Shown here piece by piece: positions 1-10,300 of a DNA stretch of 64,000 bases. The position numbers and the translations under genes were made by a program. The notes below the pieces were generated by a model. That model worked only from the letters and a program-made list of their open reading frames with translations. It did not search any database and was not told where the DNA came from. The DNA is taken from contig NW_026946363.1 in assembly GCF_035222375.1 (NCBI RefSeq), forward strand, positions 7,316,001-7,380,000, in the 5' to 3' direction. Origin of the DNA: Podospora pseudocomata (lineage: Eukaryota > Ascomycota > Sordariomycetes > Sordariales > Podosporaceae). Position 1 is the first letter of the stretch, and each line of letters begins with the position of its first letter.

Positions 1-1101
1 ACCTACAACCCTGCTCCAAATGCAACCACGTATGTGAAAATAGAAGATAGTTCATGTGTAGAAAGCGGCAGACGATATACCTTTCAAATTTCTTTCAACA
101 CAGCTGACTTTCATCTTGAACCATGCAAACAATACATAAATGCCCCTAAGCTATTTCAATAGGCTCAGCAACAATTTTTAAAGGTGCATTGATGATTCGA
201 AAAGGCGTATTGACTACCTTTTGACTCAAAATACACCTGAAAAGTTTTGAGGCTTATAAACGATCTTTAAAAATGGTTTAGCAACCCATGAATGACAAGA
301 TAATGTGTATAGAGTACATTAGAAGGCCCATTTAACACTACAGTAGATCTAGATTGTATGTCGACAATGATAAACAACATAGCCAATGCACGTTAACTTA
401 CAAGCCTGCGGACGATGCTGTTATTTCTTCGACTTCTCCATTTGCAACCACTCTCGTCTCCCAACCGCCTTCCCCCCTTTATCTCTGCATTCTTCCTTTA
501 CTCTCTTAAGTTTCCAACACATAACTGAAATTGTGCATTTTCGTTGATGCCAAGCAACCAAACCAACTGTTTCCCATCTTCGTCGGCATCATCCACACCA
601 AATCTACCGCGTCAAACAGCTGCGACGGTGTAGTGTGGTGGTCCCGGTCAGGCGGTACAACCCGATCGGCCCCACCCCGCCTCCGTCCCCCGGATTTAAG
701 GAGGACGCCAAGAATGCCGGCAAGATAAGGCATGTTACCTTTTTCGGTGACCAGTCCGGTCTCCGCCGCGTGCTTGACCCGCAGGATTGGGCCGGAAAAC
801 AGGGCGCTCCCCACTCGCAAGATAAGACTATCGGCCACTAAGTGGTGTATACATCTGATAGGAGCCGCATATCACCATAACACGCACGGCGATGATGAAA
901 TGGGAACTCCAAGAATGACGAGAATGGGATGCGTAAAGATAGGAGTCTTGAGGTCCCCGGGGCTATGCAGGACCCGCCAGAACATCAGGATCGAGCATTT
1001 AAAGATGATGGCAAGCCCAGATAATCTTGTGGCTGATCAGACCTCATCAGCGCTGGACCTTTACACCCAAGCTCACCCAGTTCTCGGTCCCCCAGCTCGA
1101 G
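1..1101. other. Gene-free region upstream of the asparaginase gene
   Basis: No coding region is convincing here. Open frames at about 506-1100 on both strands are short, overlap each other and show no recognisable domain. The first ~450 bases are AT-rich and hold a possible degenerate minisatellite, listed separately. The 450-1100 part is more GC-balanced and probably holds the promoter and 5' leader of the asparaginase gene. Confidence 0.5.
158..300. repeat. Possible degenerate 21-bp-period tandem repeat
   Basis: Short GGC/GGT-led blocks recur at about 21-base steps (ATAGGCTCAGC, then AAAGGTGCATT, then AAAGGCGTATT), followed by weaker units and a TAAACGATCTTTAAAAATGG stretch. The wording resembles the clearer 21-bp arrays near 18.9 kb and 31.4 kb. 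The match is weak here, so this may be chance in AT-rich DNA. Confidence 0.3.
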
Positions 1102-2459
1102 ATGTTCACTTCGAAATCCCTCACAGCGTTGGCCATCGGCCTTGGTGCCATTGCATCCCAAGCCAAAGCTGAGAAGTCTACTTTTGACTCGGATCTTACT
1201 TGGGTCTCAACAGATTCTTCTTTGCCCAAGGTTGTCATCTACAACGCTCGCGGTACAATTCTCTCCGCCTCCAAGTACGGCCGGCTCGACAACATCAACT
1301 ATGGATCCGGTCCCCCAGTTACCGTTGACCACATGATCGGAAACGTCACTGAGGTCCTCAAGGTGGCTCAGTTGGCTGTTGTTTCTTTCCCAGTCACAGG
1401 AGGAAGTGCCGGTCTCAACAGCTCACTCTACCTCAACATCACACAGCATGCCAACCGTCATCTCTGCACCGAGGGCTCAGACATCGCAGGTGGCATCATG
1501 TTCCACGGAACCAACACCCTCGAGGAGACAGCCTTTGGCGTCGACCTGACTCTCAACTGCTCCAAGCCATTCGTCGCTACCGGTGCCATGAGACCCGATA
1601 CCTACATCTCCCCCGATGGCCGCTCCAACTTCTTCCAGGCTGTCGCCACAGCCGTTTCTCCCGATGCGAGGGACAGGGGTGGTTTGATCGCCTTCAACGA
1701 TCGTATCACCTCCATCTACTATTCCACCAAGTCCAACGCCAACACCCCCGACACCTTCAGGTCGATCGAGCAGGGCAACGTCGGTGCTTTCCTCGGAGGC
1801 CAACCGTACTTCTACTTCAGCGGACCAAGCTATCCCACCGGCCGCCCACACTTTGACGTGACGAACACCACTGAGCTTCCTGCCGTTGTCGTCCTCTATG
1901 GTCACCGTAAGTTTTCCCTTCTCTCACCAGCTTGTTTCGAAGGTGCTAATAGTTTGGATAGAGGGCTTCGACGCCTCGCTTATGTACGCGGCTGTTGCCA
2001 ATGGTGCCAAGTAAGTGCCTTTCTGCCTGTTGAGAATCGTTGAAAACAACAGAACTGACTGGAAATAAAACAGGGGTATCGTTCACATGGGCTCTGGCGC
2101 CGCCTCTCTCTCCCCCTCCGCCCGCGAGGCTGCCGCCGAGCTCTACAAGCAGGGCATCCCTGTCGTGACTGTCACCCGTTCCGTGACCGGCACTGGTATG
2201 CCCGGTATTGAGAAGGGTCCAGTGTGAGTTTCCTCCTGTCAAAAGACTGGTATTTTATGTTTGAGGACAGTTACTGATTCTCTTGCCCCCACACAGCTTC
2301 TACGCTAGCTACCTCCAGGGCCCTCAGGCCAGAATCATGCTTCAGCTCGCCATTAACGCCGGTTACACTCTTGATGAGATCCGGAATTTGTTTGAGGCTC
2401 CTTTGAGGAGTGCCATCTATGCCCCTGCTCCCAACAGCGAGTGGTTTGCCGAGGTGTAA
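1102..2459 (+). CDS. Secreted type II-like L-asparaginase
   Basis: Predicted to hydrolyse L-asparagine to aspartate and ammonia outside the cell or in the secretory pathway. Four exons are proposed: 1102-1906, 1962-2010, 2074-2223 and 2297-2459, with GT-AG junctions that keep frame and give 388 residues, usual for the family. The start at 1102 opens a signal peptide (MFTSKSLTALAIGLGAIASQ, cleavage near AKA). Family motifs are visible: NARGTILS with the nucleophilic Thr near residue 52, HGTNTLEETAF as the second active-site motif, and GAMRPDTYISPDGRSN. The second motif has Asn where the bacterial enzymes carry the catalytic Asp (HGTDT). The C-terminal domain (VHMGSGAAS to the end) is complete. 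Several Asn-X-Ser/Thr sites fit secretion. The family call is firm; activity with the Asn substitution is not shown. Confidence 0.9.
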
Positions 2460-3742
2460 GGCGGGAGGCATGAGCTCGTGTTTTCATGTACTTGATGATC
2501 AAGATCGGAACTGATGAAATGATGTGATGACTGATGGATATAGCCGGTAAAAAAAATTCGAAAATGGGTAATTTTGATGAATTAATAACAATGATAACTA
2601 CATGAACTGCGCCAAGAAATGATAGACCGTACAAAATAGAGACCATGGATCGGTATTTATAATAACTTGAGATGTCCATTTACTGTGTACACGACGGCTC
2701 GCAATCGACCTCCCATCGTTTTCACGCATTAGTCTGAACGCTGCGGGGACCAGAGGAAGACAGCCACCAACCTTGTCGAATACGCAGCGCTCGGATGAGC
2801 AGGATTACTGTTTGTCCATGCCCGCTTGGCTCAAAGATGCTTACGAAGGCAGGCTGTCCCATCGGAGTGCTGATAGGACCACAGGTACCAGGATATTTGC
2901 AGGAATCCGCAGCTTCTTTGTGCTTTGAATCAGCCAGCCAGCCAAGTACTGTTTCAACTCCGAAGGTGGTGTTGTGAAGGCTCTCATCGATGTCGGCGAA
3001 CGGAACAGGGTGGGTATGACGAGTGAGTTGGGTGAAAAAGACGAGGAATTTTCACAACTGTGAAACCAAAAAGAGTGATATGGGTTATCAACACACAGTT
3101 TGCTGGCCCGTCTTCTCACTGTGTAGTCGAAAGTAGGGCAGCTTTATTTCAGCAACACCCAGAAAAAATGACAAAGGTCGGTGGCTGCCCAGGCGTTGGA
3201 TGCTTCTCACCTTGCCGGAAAAAGCCATTTCCCCACTGCGCACAACGTTAGCAGGAAACAGGGTTAAAATCCACTCCTTGACGGTCCTCATCCACCACCG
3301 AACCTCATTCCCAATTCCCGTGTCGCAGTAACTTGTGTTTTTTTTTAGACTGCAGCATGGCCCGGATTTACCATCTCTCGCTTGAGCATCGGGGTTTCTC
3401 GCCTAGCCTTTCTTGTTGATGGTATCTTCCCGCTTTGGCTTCAGGTTGACGGGTTGATAAGTCAAGCCACTACCCACCTAATACGGCGGGTGACCAGACC
3501 TTAGAAAAGCAAAAGAGAAATAAAACTGAGTTACCCACACGGAAGCCCTGCATAGTTTGACGTTGACCAGTGGCTCTTGGAATCAAACCCTGACCGAAAC
3601 GAGTATAAGGTTGCTGAACCCTCCCCCAATTCCTTCAACTGTCTCGAGCATTTCTCCTGGTGAACCATATATGACTTGATCAGTCTTTCCACCGATTCAG
3701 CACAACCCAACCGACGAATACCTCGTACAACAGTCTCCAAAC
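2460..3742. other. Gene-free stretch
   Basis: Only short overlapping open frames (under 110 residues, both strands) without domains. It lies between the 3' end of the asparaginase gene and the start of an unknown gene, and probably holds a 3' UTR and a promoter. I see no repeat or RNA gene. Confidence 0.45.
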
Positions 3743-4778
3743 ATGGTTCGCCGCCCAGGAACCCACTCAACCTCTTCGGAGTCCTCAGACTGGGAAGACG
3801 CTCAGACCAGAGAGACGGGCGACTGGGCGTCCAAACACTACTCGGACAGTGACTCGGAGCACTGGAGTTGGTCCGACAGTGACTCGGAGCGATCAGTCGG
3901 TTCAAACAGCGACGTCGAAGCGGAGGCGGAGGCAGAGGCAGAGGCAGAAGCTGCCGTGCAAGAAAGGATCGAGGCCATGATGAACACAGGGACGGTGCAT
4001 TCCCAACTCGTCGAGCGAGCGACGGAAGCAGAGACGCCCAGTATCGAGTCCAAAGCACAGCTGAATGTCGGGGAGGTCACTTCGCTCCCGCTCGTCTTTC
4101 CGTCTGCACCCGTTCGCTCCCCTACACCCGAGCGCGTACAAGCGCAAACGCAACCTGCCCCCTCCACAGCCTCACCCCCATCTCCCGGTTCCTCCGTTGT
4201 GCGCGAGGCGGCGCTTGCCACTGCTCCTGTTCCCACGCCGGTAACCACCACCGCTTCTGCTCCCACCCCTAACCTGGAACCAACCCCGCTCTCCCCAAAA
4301 GCTAGAGCCGCCCTAGCCCTGCGCTTCTACACTCTCCGCGCTCAACTCGAGGCCTCCCTCGCAAACGAGCTCGCCGCCCTTCCCTCCCACCCCTCCCACC
4401 CCTCCTCGACCCCCCTTCCGCGTCATGGTCGAGCGTTTCGACGCCTACGAGAAAGCGTACCTCGCCGCCGAGGAAGCCGACCGTCTCTACCGTCTCAACC
4501 ACGGTCAGTCACCGAAGGGGCTTCTCGCCCGCTTGTTGGAGCGCTTCTGCGGGGATGGTCCATTGTCTCAAGTCGCCTTTGAGAGGGAGGTCCCGAGCCC
4601 GGCGACGTGGGACTGGCTCCAGGCCGAGATTGAGTACCGGCCTGTCTTGGAGGAGAGGTGCCGCAAGGAAAAGGAGATCAGGGGCCGGTATGAGGAGATG
4701 AGGGTGAAGGCTCGGAGGCAGTATTTGGAGACGCTAAAGAAGGGTGGAGTGTGGCTGAAAGAGATGGAAAAGATGTAA
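3743..4778 (+). CDS. Unknown acidic, low-complexity protein, apparently in two frames
   Basis: I do not recognise this gene. The first frame (3743-~4410) encodes a Ser/Asp/Glu-rich start (repeated SDSE and a run of about six EA pairs near residues 53-64), then a Pro/Ser/Thr-rich stretch and the start of a helical region (KARAALALRFYTLRAQLEAS). The second frame (from about 4410 to the stop at 4776-4778) continues in the same style: ERFDAYEKAYLAAEEADRLY, later KEIRGRYEEMRVKARRQYLE, charged and probably helical. The switch falls at a run of six C near 4410-4415. One base less there would join both parts. It could be a real indel, an assembly error at a homopolymer, or an unseen intron. The second frame also has an ATG at 4425. 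Confidence 0.5.
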
Positions 4779-5154
4779 ATTGAATAGATTGGGAACGAAT
4801 TGTGGTGCAGAGTTACTGGTTTGTAGCTAAATACAAAAAATATAAAACAGAATTGAAAAAGAATTAAATGAAAAAATAAAAAAATAAACAAATGAAATAA
4901 AAAATAAAAATAAAAAGTAAAATAAAAAGTAGTGAAATTGATGTAGAATTGAGCGTATAAATAAAAGCAGATGTATGGTGTGAAAGCTGCAAGTTGGTAA
5001 TCAACTGTGGTTTGTTTGCACAGTTAGAAATTGTTGCGGACATCGATGGGGCTTAAAACAACGGATCCCAAATTCAACAAAAGAATTGTGGAGTGGAAAG
5101 AAGCGCCCAAAATTCAAAGAAGGAGGAGAGGTGTAAAAAGGTATAAAAGAAACT
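4779..5154. other. AT-rich intergenic region with an A-rich simple repeat
   Basis: Between the unknown gene and the tRNA. About 4845-4935 is a poly-A-rich simple sequence (AAAATAAA-like units). Such A/T runs are common in 3' regions and between fungal genes. Nothing coding is visible. Confidence 0.5.
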
Positions 5155-5236
5155 CGACGTGGGCCTGATTCGAACAGACGCTCCCGAAGGAACAAGATTT
5201 CTAGTCTTGCGCATTAGACCACTCTGCCACCACGCC
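5155..5236 (-). tRNA. tRNA-Ser (anticodon AGA)
   Basis: Read on the minus strand, an 82-nt cloverleaf forms. The acceptor stem pairs GGCGTGG with CCACGTC (one G-T pair) and the discriminator base is G, as expected for serine. The anticodon stem CAAGA/TCTTG encloses the seven-base loop CTAGAAA, giving anticodon AGA. A variable arm of about a dozen bases (around TCCTTCGGGA) marks a class II tRNA. The T arm (GTCTG-TTCGAATC-CAGGC) is normal. There is no intron. Confidence 0.93.
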
Positions 5237-5324
5237 TCCTAAGAACTTGATAGCAAATAAATGGAATCTAGATTACTTATAAGAAGCTACAGTTATCGGT
5301 TTACTTTCATTACTCGACTGTAAT

Positions 5325-6378
5325 TCAGTTCACCAATCTTGCTTTAACGACCTCATATGCCCAAAGGTTCTCTAGAGACATCCCTTCTATCTCAGGTTGC
5401 AGAAAGCACGCGTGAATCTGACCCCCATATTCGGAGCCAGACTCATCTTCCTCTTCTTCCTCAGACTCATCCATTGCCATGGCCTCCTCCCTATCCGTAT
5501 CTGCAAAATCCAGGCTAGAGACACACTCGGACTCGTTGTCCGGATCTGAAGTCAATTTTGCCCTTGCGCCAAGCTGATTGTCCCACTCGGGCACATGGAC
5601 GATGACGGTGCAGTATGAGTAGTCGGAGTGGATTGGTGCTTCGTTTCCGTACTGTTCATGGCATACCGTTAGCTTTATGTTTTGTGGGATACTGAGAAAC
5701 CAGAGCTTCGAAAGCACTCACCACCATGTACATCAGCTGTCGCTGTTTGTGCTCGTCGTGGCTCTCATTCATCCACACAACCTCTTTGAACTTGACGCGG
5801 CTGATGCCCCAACTCTTAATCAAACGTTTAAGATGAGTTTCGTCATCGACTTGCCAATTCTGGTAGGTTTCCGCCGGAAAGTACTTTCCCATCACATATC
5901 TGTATGAGTCGTCCTCGTACCTCTCAGTGATGAGAACAGGGCGTAGGTCGACGTGGTAGCCCAGGGACAGGAAACCTTGCCAGATCGCTCGGTCAATGCC
6001 TTTGATGGCCGAGACGGAAAAGGTCTCCGATGTGTGCGAATATGAGTGTGAGGTGTAGAAGCCAAGGTAACCGCCTAACCATAAGGATGTGTTAGCCAAT
6101 GTGAGTGAAGCAGGGAGTTGCAGATAGCACCAACCTTTAGGCATGAAAGTCTTGTCGTTTTTTATGTTTCGTGCATACTTCATCAGAGGAAGCTCGACTT
6201 CCATGGACCTGGCCAGTTTAGCTTCGGAAATGCGTTCGGCGTACAGATTGCACGTCAATGTAAGTCGGTATCCCTTTGAGACAGGAAGGACCTCGTGTTC
6301 TTCCCGGTCAAGGGAAATGTATTGCCGCTTTTGGACTTGGGTGGGGTGTGTAGTTCGGAGCAGCACTGCCTCTTCCAC
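5325..6378 (-). pseudogene. 2-oxoglutarate/Fe(II) oxygenase-like gene, 5' truncated
   Basis: The reading frame encodes the back half of a fungal 2OG-Fe(II) dioxygenase-like protein. It opens abruptly with DREEHEVLPVSKGYRLTLT, matching the family's second metal-ligand His and the 2-oxoglutarate-binding Arg (KGYR). Exons 6378-6135, 6074-5722 and 5651-5325 join cleanly, restoring FMPKGGYLGFYT and MYMVYGNEAPIHSDYSYC. The tail is acidic (DESEEEEEDESGSE). No Met start occurs near the 5' end, and the first metal site (HxD) and the N-terminal half cannot be found upstream, where a repeat region next to the NLR gene begins. I infer a gene cut at its 5' side, with a breakpoint between about 6380 and 6760. 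An upstream exon too diverged to see is the alternative. Confidence 0.7.
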
Positions 6379-6766
6379 CCTAACCCCCTGTCAATTCAGC
6401 TTGGAAAAATTGTGTTTGATTCCAAAATGTCCAAATTAACCAGCTTAAGTTCGAATAACGAATTTGCAAGTCGAGGTAAAGGCAAAATTGAATTGTCATA
6501 TAAACCATCATACTGCTTGTCTTAACTACAGTTCCATTTCATATTTACATACCTACCTAGGCTTCTTTATCACTTCCTCTCAACAAATTAGCACTTATGG
6601 CGTCATACCTCCCTAGTTCCCTTGGCATCAGCTGCCGCTTTCACAGGCTTAGTTACTGCAGTCAAATCATCTTGGGAGCCTCGCGGCTGCTAAAGGAAAC
6701 CAGATCAAATAAAGTTTGTTGTGGCGCTTGGAACTACGTCAAGCCAACTAGCCCGATCTCGAGTTA
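6379..6766. other. Gene-free junction between oxygenase remnant and NLR 3' repeats
   Basis: No frame on the minus strand continues the truncated oxygenase, and no other gene is visible. The stretch marks the breakpoint between the remnant and the tandem repeat that follows the NLR gene. Confidence 0.5.
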
Positions 6767-6980
6767 TTCGAGTGGGCCAAATGACCTCTCTACCAAGTGT
6801 TCTAGAGCCACCTATCTTCATGACGAAACAGGGTACTCGAAGTGATGAAAGAGGCGGGATCCAGAAGGATCTAGAGTATTGTAACGGGCTATAAATTAAT
6901 GGGGACCCCCAGACCCCTCCTGTGTTACGCTGTGATAGAAAAAAAAGAGAGAGAAAAAGAATGAGAGATCAGCTCAGCTT
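6767..6980 (-). repeat. NLR 3' element, copy A (distal tandem copy)
   Basis: Direct repeat of the sequence at 7072-7290, about 306 bases away, with shared blocks such as GAAAGAGGCGGGATC, GGGCTATAAATTAATGG, GACCCCCAGACCCCTCCTG and ATGAGAGATCAGCT. Its core (6834-6980) also matches the sequence after the stop codon of the HET-NACHT-WD40 gene at 50312. It is more diverged than copy B. Confidence 0.85.
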
Positions 6981-7071
6981 TCTGTCTTGAACTTCATAGT
7001 TAGGACGCGCCCTGAAGAACACGACTCCAATGTTCAAACTTTCTCCACACGAGCCATTCTACTCCCTGTTG

Positions 7072-7290
7072 TTCGAGTGGGTCATAACTATATGACGTCG
7101 CTACAAAGCATTCTGGAGCCACCTGTCTTCAGGACGAAACAGAGTACTCGAATTGATGAAAGAGGCGGGATCTAGAAGGATCTAGAGTATCATGACGGGC
7201 TATAAATTAATGGAGACCCCCAGACCCCTCCTGCGACACGCTATGATAGAAAAATAGAGAAAGAGATTGAATGAGAGATCAGCTAAGCTG
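7072..7290 (-). repeat. NLR 3' element, copy B (next to the NB-ARC-TPR gene)
   Basis: Begins 24 bases after the NLR stop codon. Read in the gene's direction it starts CAGCTTAGCTGATCTCTC, passes a pyrimidine-rich tract, then GGAGGGGTCTGGGGGTCTCC, TTAATTTATAGCCCG and GATCCTTCTAGATCCCGCC, ending near CAATTCGAGTA. The core 7145-7290 is about 90% identical by eye to 50312-50458 downstream of the WD40 NLR, in the same orientation relative to the gene. It may be a shared 3' UTR/terminator or the edge of a duplicated NLR unit. Confidence 0.9.
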
Positions 7291-7314
7291 TGTGCGGCTA
7301 ACTTGCAAGCCCAG

Positions 7315-10300
7315 TCATCTGATCTCCGACACCTTCTCTCTTAGCTGCAGCTCCTGCCGATGCATCTGCTCTGCCTCCTCATACTTCCCTTGGCTATCAA
7401 GCACACTCGCAAGGTTGCTCATGCTACTGAGCGTGTCGGGATGCTCCTTGCCCAACACCTTCTCCCTTAGCTGCAGCGCCTGCCGATGCATCTGCTCGGC
7501 CTCCTCATACTTCCCCTGGCTATGAAGCACAAGCGCAAGGTTGTTCATGCTGGTGAGCGTGGAGGGATGCTCCTTGCCCAACACCTTCTCAGATAGCTGC
7601 AGCGCCTGCCGATGCATCTGCTCAGCCTCCTCATACTTCCCCTGGCTATCAAGCACAAGCGCAAGGTTGTTCATGCTGGTGAGCGTGTCGGGATGCTCCT
7701 TGCCCAACACCTTCTCCTTTAGCTGCAGCGCCTGCCGATGTATCTGCTCGGCCTCCTCATACTTCCCCTGGCTATCGAGCACAAGCGCAAGGTTGTTCAT
7801 GCTGGTGAGCGTGGCGGGATGCTCCTTGCCCAACACCTTCTCCTTTAGCTGCAGCGCCTGCCGATGCATCTGCTCGGCCTCCTCATACTTCCCCTGGCTA
7901 TTGAGCACAAGCGCAAGGTTGTTCATGCTGCTGAGCGTGGAGGGATGCTCCTTGCCCAACACCTTCTCACTTAGCTGCAGCGTCTGCCGATGCATCTGCT
8001 CAGCCTCCTCATACTTCCCCTGGCTATTGAGCACAACCGCAAGGTTGTTCATGCTACTGAGCGTGTCGGGATGCTCCTTGCCCAACACCTTCTGAGATAG
8101 CTGCAGCGCCTGCCGATGTATCTGCTCGGCCTCCTCATACTTCCCCTGGCTACCAAGCACAAGCGCAAGGTTGTTCATGCTGGTGAGCGTGGAGGGATGC
8201 TCCTTGCCCAACACCTTCTCAGATAGCTGCAGCGCCTGCCGATGTATCTGCTCGGCCTCCTCATACTTCCCCTGGCTACCAAGCACAAGCGCAAGGTTGT
8301 TCATGCTGGTGAGCGTGTCGGGATGCTCCTTGCCCAACACCTTCTCCCTTTGCTGCAGCGCCTGCCGATGTATCTGCTCGGCCTCCTCATACTTCCCCTG
8401 GCTATCGAGCACAACCGCAAGGTTGTCCATGCTACTGAGCGTGGAGGGATGCTCCTTGCCCAACACCTTCTCCTTTAGCTGCAGCGCCTGCCGATGCATC
8501 TGCTCTGCTTCCTCATACTTCCCCTGGCTATTGAGCACAAGCGCAAGGTTGTTCATGCTGGTGAGCGTGGCGGGATGCTCCTTGCCCAACACCTTCTCCT
8601 TTAGCTGCAGCGCCTGCCGATGCATCTGCTCTGCTTCCTCATACTTCCCTAAATTGCGAAAGCTCTCACCCACTTTGGAAAGAAGACCTGTTGTCGCTTC
8701 CCCGTCATCTGTTCTCTTCCGTAGTTGAAGAGCATGTTGCGTATGAGGAAGATACCTTATCCACTCTTCTCGGTTTTCGTGTTTAGGCCAAGGGAATATA
8801 TCGTCAAGCCGTTCTAACACTGTGGCCGTCCATTCCTGTCGCTCTCCCTTTCCATCTAACCAGCTCAGCATCGATATCTGAACTAGCCGATGGATATCGT
8901 AGCTATCCGACTCATTCTGTTGGGAGATAAATGCATACGCCTTCAGGGTCCCGATTGCTTCAACAGTCTCCAGCGTCCCCGCCGGCGGCAGCAGGGAGTG
9001 CGGAATATCCTTCCCGGCTAAAAAGCACAGAAATCTGAGGTAGTCAGCCGCCAGCGCGTCGTGGTCTGAGATTTGCTGGAACGAAATCAGCCAAGTTGTG
9101 GCGACAGCATTCAAAATGCTCTTATATCGGTGTCGGTCGTCAAAGTGACTACTCAACAACTTAACCATATCCTCATCACTGGAGTTGCATAGCTTGAGGT
9201 ACCGCGCAGTCGAGATCTGCTCCTTGGCTATATAAGCAGACGCTTGCCGTATTGCCAGAGGGAGGTTAGTAAGAAACTCTAGCAACGCATTATTGCTTCT
9301 TATATCGCTCATCTGAGAACTTTTCAGGTTTTTCCCTAATAGCTTAAGGGCCTCGTCTCTGCTCATTTCTTCAACTGCGATAATATGATTTTCAGACTCG
9401 ACCAGCCTTAATCCAAGTTTGTGGTTTCGAGTTGTGAAAAGAATAGATCCTTTCCGGCTGAATGGAAGATAGTCGGTAAGGGCGGTATCCCCAAAGAGTA
9501 GCTTTTCATCGTCGGCGTTGTCGATGATCAAAAGCCAGTTACCCATACTCTCGCGGCCCAATGCGGACTTGATCAGTACCTTGACATCTGCTTTTTCTTC
9601 GTCGATTCCCGGTACCTTAAGCTGCTGGCCGATAGCGCGGTATGCATTCTCGAAAGCGGTGGCATCCACAGCGGGAACCCAAAAGACCGAGCATTCTGGC
9701 TGCACGTCGCGAATGCGATAAGCGGTCTCCAGCGCGATCTGCGTCTTTCCAACCCCCCCCAGACCTTCGATGGCGGTCCGTTGGCAGTCATCTTCGTCTC
9801 CACTAGGAAGAACCCTCTTAAAAAGATCTTCGAGAATTGATTCACGCCCGACGAATTCCTTATTACGTCCGAACCGGACGATCCAGTGTCCCTTCACGGT
9901 AGCTTCGCCATATTAGCACTATTCTGGCCGCATCAGCCCACCCAGGAGATGATCAGCTTACAGTTCTTCCGCAGTTTCAAAACAACCGATGCGTCTCCAG
10001 CGAGTTTCCTGACCGCATCTTTAACTAATTTGAAGTTGGGACATTCTGGACCTTGGAATTTGTTCATCCCTGAATGGGTCGCATCCAAGCCTTGGCGAGG
10101 GAAACCATGCAGGCAGGCCGAAGACTCCGTCACAAGCTATCAAGGTCAGTTGAATATCACGAACGGGGGCAAATAACGTACAATCTTGCGGGTAACACTC
10201 CTTGACAGGCGCTTCGCCCACCCCGGAGATAGAATGCGTCTTAACATCTCCGTCTTCCTGGTCTCGAAAAAGCAACTCAGGGGCAGTTGCACTGCCTTAG

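Noticed and set aside
506-1172. Open frames upstream of the asparaginase gene
   Set aside because: Short, mutually overlapping and without recognisable motifs; the signal peptide at 1102 sets the real start.
7318-8650. Regular repeats that might be taken for a CRISPR array
   Set aside because: The repeats are contiguous 126-bp coding units without spacers, in a eukaryote.
7541-8728. Long plus-strand Cys/Ser-rich open frames
   Set aside because: They are the antisense of the homogenised TPR array; the periodic composition keeps them open.
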